Source: VGWB01 sp964480945 | Lineage (GTDB): Bacteria > Bacteroidota > Ignavibacteria > UBA10030 | Length of the DNA stretch: 26,161 bases | Direction: 5' to 3' | NCBI GenBank assembly: GCA_964480945.1 | Contig: CAYZRX010000058.1 | Coordinates: forward strand, 1-26,161 | Shown here: piece by piece, positions 7,565-17,000 of the stretch | How the letters are laid out: each line of letters begins with the position of its first letter | Numbering within the stretch: the stretch's first letter is position 1 | The notes under the pieces: model-generated | What the model saw: the letters and a program-made list of their open reading frames with translations, nothing else | Databases searched by the model: none | Told to the model about the DNA's origin: nothing | Position numbers and translations under genes: made by a program

Positions 7565-9967
7565 ATGGACGATCATCAGCAGTACGCTCCCGGTTGGCCG
7601 GGCATTCCCGCACGCTGGACCTCCAGCGCCAAGAGCGGCGTCGGCACGGCGCTGAACGCCGCCAGCCGCGTCTGGTTTACGCTCAGCCACGGCATCCTGA
7701 ATGAGGTGTACTACCCCCGTGTCGACCAGGCATGTACACGAGACCTGGGCCTCATCGTCACCGACGGCCATCGCTTCGTCTCCGAAGAGAAGCGCAACGC
7801 CTCCTCGCAGGTGGAGTATATCGCTGAGGGTGTACCCGGTTTCCGGCTCACCAACGGCTGCAGCGAGAACAAATACCGGATCGAAAAAGAGGTTATCACC
7901 GACCCGCTGCGCGACGTGGTGCTGCAGCGAACGCGTTTCACGCCCCTGCAGGGTCCGCTCTCCAGCTACCACCTGTACGCCGTGCTCGCTTCACACATCG
8001 CGAACCGCGGAGCAGGGAACACCGCGTGGATCGGCGACTACAAAGGAACGCCGATGCTCTTCGCAGAGAGGGACGGCTATGCGCTCGCGCTCGCGTGTTC
8101 GGTGCCCTGGCTCAAGATGTCTGCCGGCTTCGTGGGCATATCCGATGGATGGCAGGACCTCATGAATCACAAGCGGATGAGGTGGGTGTACGAGCGGGCA
8201 GAAAACGGCAACGTTGCATTGACCGGAGAAATCGACTTGCAAGCGAGCGGCGGTGACTTCGTGCTGGCCCTTGCCTTCGGCCGGAATGCCGCAGAGGCCG
8301 GCCATCGAGCGTCGGCCAGCCTGTTGGAGGGCTTCGATGTCGCCCGCGACCTCTTCGTGAAGGAATGGAAAGATTGGCAGAGCTCACTCAAACAGATCAA
8401 GAAGATCAGTTCTCAGGAACGGGACCTGTACCGCGTCAGCACCGCAGTACTCCGCACTCACGAGGCTCCCAACTTTCCCGGCGGGACGATCGCCAGCCTT
8501 TCCGTCCCCTGGGGTTTTGCAAAGGGGGATGACGATCTGGGAGGTTATCACCTGCTATGGCCGCGCGATCTTGCAGAAACTGCCGGGGGATTGCTTGCAG
8601 CCGGAGCGCGCGACGAAGTGCGGCGCGTGATTCATTATCTTCAGGTAACACAGGAGACCGATGGCCATTGGTCACAGAACATGTGGCTCAACGGCACCGC
8701 CTACTGGCACGGCATACAGATGGACGAAACCGCGTTGCCCGTACTGCTCGTCGATCTGGCGCGGCGCCAGGGAATTCTCAACGACGAGGAGGTACGACGT
8801 CTCTGGCCGATGGCGCAGAAGGCTGCGAGCTTTCTCGTGATCAACGGCCCTGTGACGCAGCAAGACCGCTGGGAGGAGGACCCCGGTTACTCGCCGTTCA
8901 CGCTGGCGGCCGAGATAGCCGGACTGCTGGCGGCAGCCGATCTTGCAGAGATGAGCAAGGAAGCAACGGTGGCATCGTACCTGCGCGAGACAGCCGACGC
9001 ATGGAACGCCCACGTCGAGAGGTGGATCTACGTCTCCGGCGGCAATCTGGCGGACCGGGTGGGGGTCGACGGTTATTACGTGCGCGTGGCGCCCGTCGAG
9101 GAAGCCGAGGCGGCTTCTCCGATCCAGGGTTTCGTGCCGATCAAGAACCGGCCGCCCGGACAAAGCACGGAGCCGGCTGAACAGATCGTCAGCCCCGACG
9201 CGCTCGCGCTGGTGCGCTTTGGATTGCGGGCGCCTGACGATCCGCGCATTCTTAACACCGTCAAGGTCATCGACACTTTGTTGAAAGTCGATACACCCTA
9301 CGGTCCTGCATGGCATCGCTACAATGACGACGGGTACGGTGAGCATGAGGACGGATCTCCCTTTGACGGCACAGGCATCGGCCGGGCCTGGCCATTGCTC
9401 ACCGGCGAGCGTGCCCACTATGAGCTCGCGGCCGGCAGGAAGGATCTGGCTCAGAAGCTCCTTGGCGCAATCGAGGCGTTCGCCAACGATGGGGGGATGA
9501 TCTCTGAGCAGATCTGGGATGCACCCGATATTCCCGAGCGGGAGCTTTTTTTCGGCAAACCCTCCGGTTCCGCCATGCCGCTTGTGTGGGCTCATTCGGA
9601 GTACATCAAGCTGCGCCGCTCGCTGCAGGACGGCCGTGTCTTCGACCTCCCCCCTCAACCCGTTCAGCGATATCAGGTGGAGAAGGTCGGATCACGGTAC
9701 GCTCTCTGGCGCTTCAACCATAAGTGCCGCAACATCCCTGCCAGCGAGACCCTGCGGCTGGAGACATTGACACCGGCCCGGGTACACTGGGGCATCAATG
9801 GATGGCAGGATGTAAGTGATACGGAGACGCGGGAAACCGGATTGGGAGTCTACGTGGCGGATCTTCCCACGGAGAAACTTCCGGCAGGGACGGTAGTCGA
9901 CTTCACCTTCTACTGGCCCCAAGCGGGCCGATGGGAGAACGCGGATTTCCAGGTCCGCCTGCAATAG
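7565..9967 (+). CDS. GH15 glucoamylase/glucodextranase-like glucan hydrolase, cytoplasmic
   Basis: An 800-residue inverting glycoside hydrolase that would release glucose from the non-reducing ends of alpha-glucans. The N-terminal beta-rich domain (about 1-270) begins APGWPGIPARWTSSAKSGVGTA and includes LSHGILNEVYYPRVDQACTRDLG, typical of bacterial GH15 enzymes. The (alpha/alpha)6 catalytic domain runs from about 290 to 690. Landmarks are LLWPRDLAETAGG, DRWEEDPGYSPFT with Glu437/Glu438 (one the general acid), and GGMISEQIWD with Glu648 as general base. A final beta domain (about 700-800) ends the protein. No signal peptide is present, so it likely acts on intracellular glycogen or maltodextrin. 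The ATG at 7565 is preferred over the in-frame ATG at 7532, which would overlap the dehydrogenase by 16 bp: homologues start a few residues before APGWPG, and AGG lies just upstream of 7565. It pairs with the glucose dehydrogenase immediately before it. Confidence 0.92.
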   Translation: MDDHQQYAPGWPGIPARWTSSAKSGVGTALNAASRVWFTLSHGILNEVYYPRVDQACTRDLGLIVTDGHRFVSEEKRNASSQVEYIAEGVPGFRLTNGCSENKYRIEKEVITDPLRDVVLQRTRFTPLQGPLSSYHLYAVLASHIANRGAGNTAWIGDYKGTPMLFAERDGYALALACSVPWLKMSAGFVGISDGWQDLMNHKRMRWVYERAENGNVALTGEIDLQASGGDFVLALAFGRNAAEAGHRASASLLEGFDVARDLFVKEWKDWQSSLKQIKKISSQERDLYRVSTAVLRTHEAPNFPGGTIASLSVPWGFAKGDDDLGGYHLLWPRDLAETAGGLLAAGARDEVRRVIHYLQVTQETDGHWSQNMWLNGTAYWHGIQMDETALPVLLVDLARRQGILNDEEVRRLWPMAQKAASFLVINGPVTQQDRWEEDPGYSPFTLAAEIAGLLAAADLAEMSKEATVASYLRETADAWNAHVERWIYVSGGNLADRVGVDGYYVRVAPVEEAEAASPIQGFVPIKNRPPGQSTEPAEQIVSPDALALVRFGLRAPDDPRILNTVKVIDTLLKVDTPYGPAWHRYNDDGYGEHEDGSPFDGTGIGRAWPLLTGERAHYELAAGRKDLAQKLLGAIEAFANDGGMISEQIWDAPDIPERELFFGKPSGSAMPLVWAHSEYIKLRRSLQDGRVFDLPPQPVQRYQVEKVGSRYALWRFNHKCRNIPASETLRLETLTPARVHWGINGWQDVSDTETRETGLGVYVADLPTEKLPAGTVVDFTFYWPQAGRWENADFQVRLQ

Positions 9968-10036
9968 TACAGGGAAACGTTTGCGCGGACATTCTCGTTT
10001 GAATCTCCGAACTTCCCAATAACAAAAGGATCACAG

Positions 10037-10549
10037 ATGGCTCAGGCTGAGAAAGCGACGTTCGGTGCAGGATGTTTCTGGTGCGTCGAGGCGATGTTCG
10101 AGAAGCTCGACGGCGTTCAATCGGTCGTCTCCGGATACTCGGGCGGCACGAAGCGCAATCCCACGTACGAAGAGGTTTGCACGGGAACGACCGGCCACGC
10201 GGAGGTCGCCCAGATCACTTTCGATCCGATGAAGATCAGCTATGAGCAGCTGCTGGAGATGTTCTGGAAATCCCACGACCCCACGACGCTGAATCGTCAG
10301 GGGGCCGATGTCGGCGAGCAGTACCGATCCGCGATCTTCTACCACGACGAGAAACAACGGGAGGAGGCGGAGAGATCGAAGCTCGAGGCGCAGAAGATGT
10401 TTGAGAATCCGATCGTCACAGAGATCCAGCCTCTGAAGGAGTTTTACCCGGCAGAGAACTATCACCAGGACTACTACCGCAACAACCCGAACGCCCCGTA
10501 CTGCAGGCTCGTCATCGCCCCCAAGCTTCACAAGCTCAAGATGGAATAG
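10037..10549 (+). CDS. msrA: Peptide methionine (S)-S-oxide reductase MsrA
   Basis: A 170-residue cytoplasmic repair enzyme that reduces methionine-S-sulfoxide in proteins, using thioredoxin. The signature GAGCFWCVEAMFEKLDGV contains the catalytic Cys13, with Cys16 nearby. Other family blocks follow: GYSGGTKRNPTYEEVCTGTTGHAE, FWKSHDPTTLNRQGADVGEQYRSAIFYH and FYPAENYHQDYYRNNP. A later Cys in PYCRLVIAPK could act as resolving residue. The length is typical for an MsrA-only protein; no MsrB domain is fused. The ATG at 10037 has AAAGGATCACAG upstream. It follows the glucoamylase gene by 69 bp, and its own transcription is unclear. Downstream comes a repeat-rich spacer with the assembly gap. Confidence 0.97.
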   Translation: MAQAEKATFGAGCFWCVEAMFEKLDGVQSVVSGYSGGTKRNPTYEEVCTGTTGHAEVAQITFDPMKISYEQLLEMFWKSHDPTTLNRQGADVGEQYRSAIFYHDEKQREEAERSKLEAQKMFENPIVTEIQPLKEFYPAENYHQDYYRNNPNAPYCRLVIAPKLHKLKME

Positions 10550-10638
10550 GGCTGACGGCACGCCAGTTTTAAAAACGTGCTGGCCGCTTTTCCCCCCGCA
10601 GAGATTTCACGAGAAGCCATCTCAAGAACGGCAGCTCT

Positions 10639-10766
10639 GTCACCCCGAACTTGTTTCGGGGTCTNNNNNNNNNNCTATTCCAAGCTGAAGGATAGATGCT
10701 GAACTCCTGCCTCTCAGGTTCCGCTCCTCAGAATCCCGCTACCGGAGCGGAACCCAAAGAGCGGGA
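10639..10766. repeat. Palindromic repeat cluster interrupted by assembly gap
   Basis: Three inverted repeats lie in the 324-bp spacer 10550-10873. The first is ACCCCGAA/TTCGGGGT (10642-10649, 10655-10662; loop CTTGT). The second is GGTTCCGCTCC/GGAGCGGAACC (10717-10727, 10744-10754; 11-bp stem). The third is an alternative pairing TCCCGCT/AGCGGGA (10734-10740, 10760-10766). Phrases such as CTCAGCATGACA next to them resemble dispersed REP-like repeats known from many bacterial genomes. The N gap falls inside the cluster, as expected where an assembler meets a repeat. Confidence 0.65.
10665..10674. other. Assembly gap (10 N)
   Basis: Ten consecutive undetermined bases directly after the first palindrome of the repeat cluster. 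The length is probably a placeholder, so real sequence of unknown size may be missing between msrA and addA. Confidence 0.99.
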
Positions 10767-10873
10767 CGAGCTCAGCATGACACGGATTGTTCTTGAGATG
10801 AGTTCTAGGTTGATTTTCCTTCCCATCATTTCAAAATATTTCCTAAATTGTCCCTTGTCCAACGGCATCGTAC

Positions 10874-13800
10874 GTGCCAAGCATCCTCCCAAACGATAGC
10901 AACCTCAGGCTGCCTGATTTTACCCTCGTCTCGGCCTCCGCCGGGTCAGGCAAGACGCATACCTTGACGCGCCGGTACCTGCAGTTCATCCTCTCCGATC
11001 GGATTCCGCACGCCGACCTGAAGAATATCCTGGCCATCACCTTCACCAACAACGCTGCCATCGAGATGAAGCAGCGAATTCTCGAGTACCTGAAGAAGGC
11101 GACGTTCGGTGATGAAGAGACGCTGAATGACCTTGATGAGCTTCTCTCTCTGTCGCGTGATGAGCTCAGCATGCGCACGGAAGCTCTCGTCGACGATATC
11201 CTCGACTCCTACTCCGACTTCCAGGTTCAGACGATCGACAGCTTCCTCTCGAGGGTGATGAAGGTCTCCGCTCTCGACTTCGGCCTCCCGTCGCAGTTCG
11301 AGCTCGTCCTCGAGAGTGATACCTTGCTCGATGAGGCGTTCGACCTCTTCGCCGAGCAGATCGCAACAGATCCGGAAGCGCGCCACCTGGTCGAAACGCT
11401 TATTGCGCGTGTGAACGAAAACCGGGGGTCACAGCAACGATTTCTCTGGAACCCATACGATGCCATCGCCGGTGAGGTCAAAAATATCTACAGAACGCTG
11501 ACTTCTCACGTCGGCCAGCCGGCAGCCGATGGATCACCCGTTGATCCCAGAGAGCTTGAGCGCGAGATCCTGAGGATTATCGGGAAGATCGGCAGGGCAG
11601 CAGAGAACTCCGGATCTTCCGCCGTCGTGCATTACCAGAAGATCCTCGACGCGGCCCGGGCGGGCGACTTCTTTTACGTCATCGGGAAGAAGCTCGACCA
11701 AAAAGTCCTGAAGGTGTCGAAAGATCCTCGCTACGACGCGGCGGTGCGGCAGATTGAAAGCCTGCAGCAAGAGCTTATGGCAGTTCTGTCCGGGTACACG
11801 CTCGCCCAAGCGCGGCTCTACTACCAGCCATACATCCGTGCCTACTTGCTTCTGCGCGAAGCCATCGACAGCGTTAAGATGCGGCGGGGCGAAATCGACC
11901 TGGGCGAAGCCAGCAAGCGACTCGCCTCTTCGCTTCGGAAGGAACAGGTGCCGGAGATCTATTTCTCGCTGGGGGAGCGAATTCACCATTACCTGATCGA
12001 CGAGTTCCAGGACACGAATCCCATCCAGTGGGCAACGCTCCGGCCGCTGGTTGAAGAATCCCTCGGAAAAGAGGGAAGCCTCTTCATCGTGGGGGATACG
12101 AAGCAGGCAATCTACACGTTCCGCGGCGGCGACTGGAGGATCATGGCCCGCATGATGAAGGAGGAGGAATTTCCATCCGCCCCCTGCAACCGCCTGACCC
12201 TCCCGCTAAATTACCGCAGCTCGGAAGCGATCGTGAAGTTCAGCAAGAAGGTGTTTCATGACATCGTCCGCGAGCGGGCCGGCGAGGAGATTGCAGATCT
12301 CAGCGGGTTGGGATCGTTTCAACAGGATGTCCCGAAGAAAGCCAAGGGCAAGGGATACGTTGAGGCTACGCCGTTCGAGGCGCCGGAAGGAAAAACTGAC
12401 GACCCGCCCGAGAGGAAACGCCTGCTTGAAGTGATCGACGACTGTTTGAGCCGCGGCCACAAGCACCGGCATATCGCCATCCTGACGCCGCGCAACAAGG
12501 ACGTCGTGAACGTCAGCGGCTGGCTGAACGCACAAGGCGTCCGCTTCCTCTCCCACAGCAGCCTCGATATCCGGACGCGGAGGATCACCGGCGAGATCCT
12601 CGCCCTCTTGAAGTTCCTCGATTCCCCGATCGACGACCTTTCCTTCGGCACGGTGCTGCTCAGCAAGCTCTTCACCGCCGGCACACGGGAGACGAGCACT
12701 GAAGAGATGCGTCGATTCCTGTTCGAACAGCATCAGTCCAACGACCGCTCGCAGGCGCTCTATAGCGCGTTTCGCAAACATCATCCGGAGCTCTGGAACA
12801 GCCGCTTCGAGCACCTGTTCAACGTGGTCGGGTACCTGCCGGTCTACGACCTCGTCCAGGAGATCTACCGGGTCTTCTCCGTCTTCACCGCGCACCCGGA
12901 CGAAGAGGCAGCGCTTGTGAAGCTCCTGGAGGTTATCCGCGATTTCGAGTCAAAGGGGAACAACAACCTGAAGGACTTCCTCCTCTTTGCGGAAACCGAT
13001 TCCGCCGACGACCCGTGGGATATCGTCGTCGCTCCGGGTGAAGACGCAGTCACCGCGATGACCGTTCACAAAGCGAAGGGGCTCGGTTATCCTGTCGTCA
13101 TCCTCCTGTTCTACGACCGGACGGTCAGCCCGAAAAACCCTTTCATCGAAGAGGAGGGGGAAGAAGTTCGACTTCTCAGGATCACTCAAGATTCGTCGGG
13201 GAAGAACGACGTCCTCGGCGAGATCTACACAAGGCAGAAGGTGCTCGAAGAAGTCGACGAGCTCAACAAGCTGTACGTCTCCCTCACGCGTGCGCAGCAG
13301 GAGATGTATATCCTCACTGTCAAAGCAAAGAAGGGATCATTCCCGTCGGAGTTCCTGCCTTCCGACGCCTTTCGCGACGGAAAGCAGGCTCGCATCAGAC
13401 GCAAGAAGGCCGAGGAGGGGCACGTTCTCCCGATCTTCCATCCGGAGACGAGGGGCATGCCGCAATCTCCCGTCGCGGGCCCGATGACGCTCGAGGAGGT
13501 CAAGCGGGGCGATTTCGTCCACGCGATCCTGTCACAGATACGGTACACCGGCGACGATCCGGGCAAACAGATCGACGAGGCGATCCGCTTCTTCCAGGGG
13601 GACATCCGGGAGAGCTTCGATCTCCCATCGATAAGCGAGAAAATTCTCGCTCTCCTGCGCAATCCGGACCTTGCAGGATATTTTGCCGAGCGGCCCGGTC
13701 GGGAGGTAAAGAACGAGTATGAGATCACGATGCCGGACGGTCAGCTTCAGCGTCTCGACCGGCTGGTGATCGACACGGACGCGTTGACGGTCATCGATTA

Positions 13801-13939
13801 CAAAACAGGCGGGGAGTCCGAAGAATACCAGAGCCAGGTGCAGCGCTACATGAAGCTCGCAGCGGAGCTTCATCCCGATCGGAAGGTCGCCGGCCTCCTG
13901 GCCTATGTCGATCTGAACAAAGTCAAGAGAGTCGGGTGA
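10874..13939 (+). CDS. addA: AddA-like helicase-nuclease subunit (UvrD/RecB family)
   Basis: A 1021-residue cytoplasmic subunit of the AddAB complex, which unwinds and degrades double-strand DNA ends to prepare recombination. Superfamily 1A helicase motifs appear in order: Walker A SASAGSGKTHTL (Lys27), DEFQDT (Asp376, Glu377), GDTKQAIYTFRGGD (407 on), LPLNYRSS, VHKAKG (731-736) and YVSLTRA (801-807). The C-terminal RecB-type nuclease has RGDFVHAIL, then Asp962 (RLDRLV) and Asp975-Tyr-Lys977 (VIDYKTGG), then Gln-rich QVQRYM. The GTG at 10874 is the only start that keeps the whole N-terminus ahead of Walker A. No clear Shine-Dalgarno is seen, and the AT-rich stretch 10805-10855 may hold the promoter. 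Its stop overlaps the start of addB by 4 bp (GTGA), implying coupled translation. It is shorter than the B. subtilis protein, as usual for this phylum. Confidence 0.93.
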   Translation: MPSILPNDSNLRLPDFTLVSASAGSGKTHTLTRRYLQFILSDRIPHADLKNILAITFTNNAAIEMKQRILEYLKKATFGDEETLNDLDELLSLSRDELSMRTEALVDDILDSYSDFQVQTIDSFLSRVMKVSALDFGLPSQFELVLESDTLLDEAFDLFAEQIATDPEARHLVETLIARVNENRGSQQRFLWNPYDAIAGEVKNIYRTLTSHVGQPAADGSPVDPRELEREILRIIGKIGRAAENSGSSAVVHYQKILDAARAGDFFYVIGKKLDQKVLKVSKDPRYDAAVRQIESLQQELMAVLSGYTLAQARLYYQPYIRAYLLLREAIDSVKMRRGEIDLGEASKRLASSLRKEQVPEIYFSLGERIHHYLIDEFQDTNPIQWATLRPLVEESLGKEGSLFIVGDTKQAIYTFRGGDWRIMARMMKEEEFPSAPCNRLTLPLNYRSSEAIVKFSKKVFHDIVRERAGEEIADLSGLGSFQQDVPKKAKGKGYVEATPFEAPEGKTDDPPERKRLLEVIDDCLSRGHKHRHIAILTPRNKDVVNVSGWLNAQGVRFLSHSSLDIRTRRITGEILALLKFLDSPIDDLSFGTVLLSKLFTAGTRETSTEEMRRFLFEQHQSNDRSQALYSAFRKHHPELWNSRFEHLFNVVGYLPVYDLVQEIYRVFSVFTAHPDEEAALVKLLEVIRDFESKGNNNLKDFLLFAETDSADDPWDIVVAPGEDAVTAMTVHKAKGLGYPVVILLFYDRTVSPKNPFIEEEGEEVRLLRITQDSSGKNDVLGEIYTRQKVLEEVDELNKLYVSLTRAQQEMYILTVKAKKGSFPSEFLPSDAFRDGKQARIRRKKAEEGHVLPIFHPETRGMPQSPVAGPMTLEEVKRGDFVHAILSQIRYTGDDPGKQIDEAIRFFQGDIRESFDLPSISEKILALLRNPDLAGYFAERPGREVKNEYEITMPDGQLQRLDRLVIDTDALTVIDYKTGGESEEYQSQVQRYMKLAAELHPDRKVAGLLAYVDLNKVKRVG

Positions 13940-16794
13940 GCGAAGTCAGGATCATATCGCCCCGGCAGAATCTTATCGAAACGGTAGCGGAATACCTTCA
14001 GCCGCGCGGGAAGGACTATTCGAGCTCCATCGTCGTCTTCCCCGGCAAACGGCCGGCCCATTTTCTCCGAAAGTTGCTCGCCGAGCGAGCCGGGTCGGCC
14101 ATCGTTCCGCCCCGCGTCTTCTCCATCGATCATTTCATCGAGTTCCTCCTGTTGGACATGCTCGGCGATCGCAGGAAGATCATCGACACCGTCGACGCGA
14201 TCGCGATCCTTCACGACGTTCATCTGCACCTCGATGCCAAGCTCGGCGGCGCGCCGTATAGCTCGCTCGACGCGTTCCTGCCTCTCGCGATCAAGTTGTT
14301 CGGCGAGCTGGAGGAGGTCGCTCTTGCCGACGTCCCGAACCGTCAACTGCGCGAGGTGATCCAAAAGGTCGAGTTCGCCAAATTCCATTCCCTTTCGGAA
14401 TACTATGAACAGTTCTATCAGGAGCTCGAGCAGCGCGGATATCTGACCCGCTCGACGGCCTATCGAGCCGTCGCCGACAAGCTGGAGACAGCCAATCTCG
14501 CTGCATTTGAGCACATCATCGTGGCGGGGTTCTATGCGTTCACGAGCGTCGAGCGGAGAATCATCTTCCACCTCAAGGCGCTCGAGAATGTCCTGTTCCT
14601 GTTTCAGAAGGGGGTCGGCCTGGAGAAGCAATTGGAGGCCCTTCATATGGATGTTGAGGATGATGAAGAACATCCCGACGAAACGCCTCAGGGTGCGCCA
14701 GCGGTGCATTTCTACAAAGCGCCGGATCAGCACGGCCAGATCCTCGCTCTCGCCACCAGGCTGAAAGAGAGGCTTGACCGCAGCGACGCTCTGGACGAGC
14801 GAACCGTCGTCGTCCTCCCGTCTGCAGAGGCGCTCTTTCCGGTCATCCACGGGCCTCTCTCGCTGCTCAGGGAGGAGCCGTACAACATCTCGCTCGGCTA
14901 CCCGCTCGAGCGCACGCCGGTGTTCGGGTTCCTGAACAGCCTGATGGAGCTGGTCACGGGATCGTTCAACGGAAAGTTCTCGGCGCAGGCGTACCTCCGT
15001 TTCGTCCTCCATCCGTACACCAAGAACATCCGTCTGGGGACGCGCTCCGACCTGACACGCATCCTCTTCCACCGAATCGAAGAGTTTCTGGCTGAGCGAA
15101 AGGCCAAGCTGCTTCTGACCCTCGATGAGCTGGAGCGGGACGAGTCCCTGTACGACTTCACCCTCAAGGGTTTTCAAGGACTCGGCGAATCGGTATCGAT
15201 CGAAGATCTCAAAGGACACCTGCGGATGATCCACGACCGGACGATCCGCCAATTCCTGTCGTTCTCGTCCCTCGGCGATTTCTGCCGACGGGGGATCGAG
15301 GTCCTCACCTTTATCTTCGACCACAGCACTGCGACGCTCCATCCGTACTTCCGCCCGTATGCGCAGCAGTTCGTGAGCGTTCTGGACGCGATCCGATCGT
15401 CGCTCCTGCGCGAGAAGCGCTTCGAGGCACCGGCAGCCTACTTCGCCTTCTTCCGGCAGTATGTCGCCACGGAGTCCGTCCCGTTCCCCGGCACGCCGCT
15501 GAGGGGGCTGCAGGTACTCGGTCTCCTCGAGACGCGCAACCTTCAGTTCGACACCCTCTACGTGCTCGACGCGAACGACGATATCCTTCCCTCCAAACCG
15601 GGGGAGGACCTGCTTCTGCCCCAGCAGGTGCGAAGGATGCTCGGCCTGGAGACGAACCGTGAGCGGGAGCGCCTGAGCCGGTATTACTTCAACCTCGCGA
15701 TCGAGAGCGCCAGCGAGGTGCACCTGTTTTATACCGAAACGAAGGGGGGGAAGAAAGAGAAGAGCCGGTTCGTGCAAAAATTGATTTGGGAAAGGGAGCG
15801 GAGCGTGGGGCGGCTGCTCGCCGAGGAGCTCGAGCAGGTTGTGAAGTACAAAGTCAATCTCGCCAACCCGAAGCCCGCCGCTATCCTTAAGACACGCCCG
15901 ATGATCGAGCGCCTCCGCACGTGGAACCGCTTCAGCGCCTCGCAGCTGGATACCTACCTGGCCTGTCCGCTGAAGTTCTACTACGGCACAGTCCTGGGAC
16001 TCAGGGAGAAAGCCGAACCGACGGAGGATGTCGACCAGCGGGATATCGGGAGCCTGGTCCACCGCATCCTCAGAGAGTTCTTCACCCCGCTTGCTGGACA
16101 GGTGCTGAAGCCGGAAGATCTCAAGGCCGCGGACCTGGAGGCCGCGATCGACCGCTGTTTCAGCGAGGCTTACGGAGCAGACTTGCTCGGATCGGTGCTC
16201 TTCCTGCGGCAGCAGGTGAAGTTGCAGCTGGGAAGGTTCCTCGAGCGATATCAGCAACCGATCGCCCAGTCGACTCGGCTGATCGTCACAGGTCTGGAAG
16301 AGAAGATTTCTCTCGAAAAACGCGGGGTCCAGTTCACCGGTTCGATCGACCGGATCGAGATCCGGGACGGGAAGCCGTTCATCCTCGACTACAAGACGGC
16401 GAAGGATGATGCCTCTGTGAAGATCCGGCTGGCGAAGATCGATCCGGAAGATCGGCACTCGTGGCGCGAGGGAATCGGCTCGTTCCAGCTCCCGGTCTAC
16501 ATGCTCCTCTACAGCGAAGCAAACCAAGTCCCGGTCGAACAACTGACGCCTGCGTACGTTTTCCTCGGCAGAAACGAGATCAACGCAGAGATTGAATCAG
16601 GGATCGGAGATGAGGAGCGTGCCCCCGCCGAAGTCTACGCCGCAGTCGAGCCTGTCATGTTCAAGTTGACTGATGAGATACTCGATGCGGGCGTCGCGTT
16701 CCAGCCGACGGACCGGCTGGAAGAGGAGTGCCCGAAGTGTCCGTACAGCGCGATCTGCGGAACGGGCTGGGCGCAGGGATCGAGGAGGGAGTAG
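13936..16794 (+). CDS. addB: AddB-like nuclease subunit with Fe-S cluster
   Basis: A 952-residue partner of AddA. The N-terminal part resembles an inactivated helicase: the expected Walker A site reads VVFPGKRPAHFLRKLL, with no GKT. The C-terminal PD-(D/E)XK nuclease has Asp805 (SIDRIEI) and Asp818-Tyr-Lys820 (ILDYKTAK). Four cysteines, Cys677 (YLACPLKFYY), Cys932, Cys935 and Cys941 (ECPKCPYSAICG), match the AddB pattern C...C-x2-C-x5-C that holds a 4Fe-4S cluster stabilising the nuclease. Both nuclease sites of the complex therefore look intact, as in AddAB rather than RecBCD. It starts at GTG 13936, overlapping the addA stop by 4 bp. A convergent gene ends 206 bp downstream; I see no strong terminator in 16795-17000. 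Long antisense open frames over this gene are shadows. Confidence 0.92.
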   Translation: MSEVRIISPRQNLIETVAEYLQPRGKDYSSSIVVFPGKRPAHFLRKLLAERAGSAIVPPRVFSIDHFIEFLLLDMLGDRRKIIDTVDAIAILHDVHLHLDAKLGGAPYSSLDAFLPLAIKLFGELEEVALADVPNRQLREVIQKVEFAKFHSLSEYYEQFYQELEQRGYLTRSTAYRAVADKLETANLAAFEHIIVAGFYAFTSVERRIIFHLKALENVLFLFQKGVGLEKQLEALHMDVEDDEEHPDETPQGAPAVHFYKAPDQHGQILALATRLKERLDRSDALDERTVVVLPSAEALFPVIHGPLSLLREEPYNISLGYPLERTPVFGFLNSLMELVTGSFNGKFSAQAYLRFVLHPYTKNIRLGTRSDLTRILFHRIEEFLAERKAKLLLTLDELERDESLYDFTLKGFQGLGESVSIEDLKGHLRMIHDRTIRQFLSFSSLGDFCRRGIEVLTFIFDHSTATLHPYFRPYAQQFVSVLDAIRSSLLREKRFEAPAAYFAFFRQYVATESVPFPGTPLRGLQVLGLLETRNLQFDTLYVLDANDDILPSKPGEDLLLPQQVRRMLGLETNRERERLSRYYFNLAIESASEVHLFYTETKGGKKEKSRFVQKLIWERERSVGRLLAEELEQVVKYKVNLANPKPAAILKTRPMIERLRTWNRFSASQLDTYLACPLKFYYGTVLGLREKAEPTEDVDQRDIGSLVHRILREFFTPLAGQVLKPEDLKAADLEAAIDRCFSEAYGADLLGSVLFLRQQVKLQLGRFLERYQQPIAQSTRLIVTGLEEKISLEKRGVQFTGSIDRIEIRDGKPFILDYKTAKDDASVKIRLAKIDPEDRHSWREGIGSFQLPVYMLLYSEANQVPVEQLTPAYVFLGRNEINAEIESGIGDEERAPAEVYAAVEPVMFKLTDEILDAGVAFQPTDRLEEECPKCPYSAICGTGWAQGSRRE

Positions 16795-17000
16795 AGGCCC
16801 CCGAGAATCCTTACCCGTTGTCCATGCATTCCACGCGGGATGGAGGCGGTTCACCCACCTATTCAACCCTGCAGCAGTTTGTCGGGAATCGACATAGCGA
16901 ACTCCGACGGCAATCTTGTCTGGCCCCGCTGAGTTTGTCAGCTGAGAGATTGAACTCATGCCCCCGTCGTTGGTGAACTCTGAATCGTGACGCACACTGC

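Noticed and set aside
10639..10666. TGTCACCCCG resembling the ECF -35 box
   Set aside because: It is part of a palindromic repeat and has no TGTC/TTGTCCTA box at the right distance before the gap.
13903..16542. 879-codon open frame on the - strand opposite addB
   Set aside because: No recognisable domains, low-complexity charged composition typical of antisense shadow in GC-rich coding DNA; addB has clear motifs throughout.
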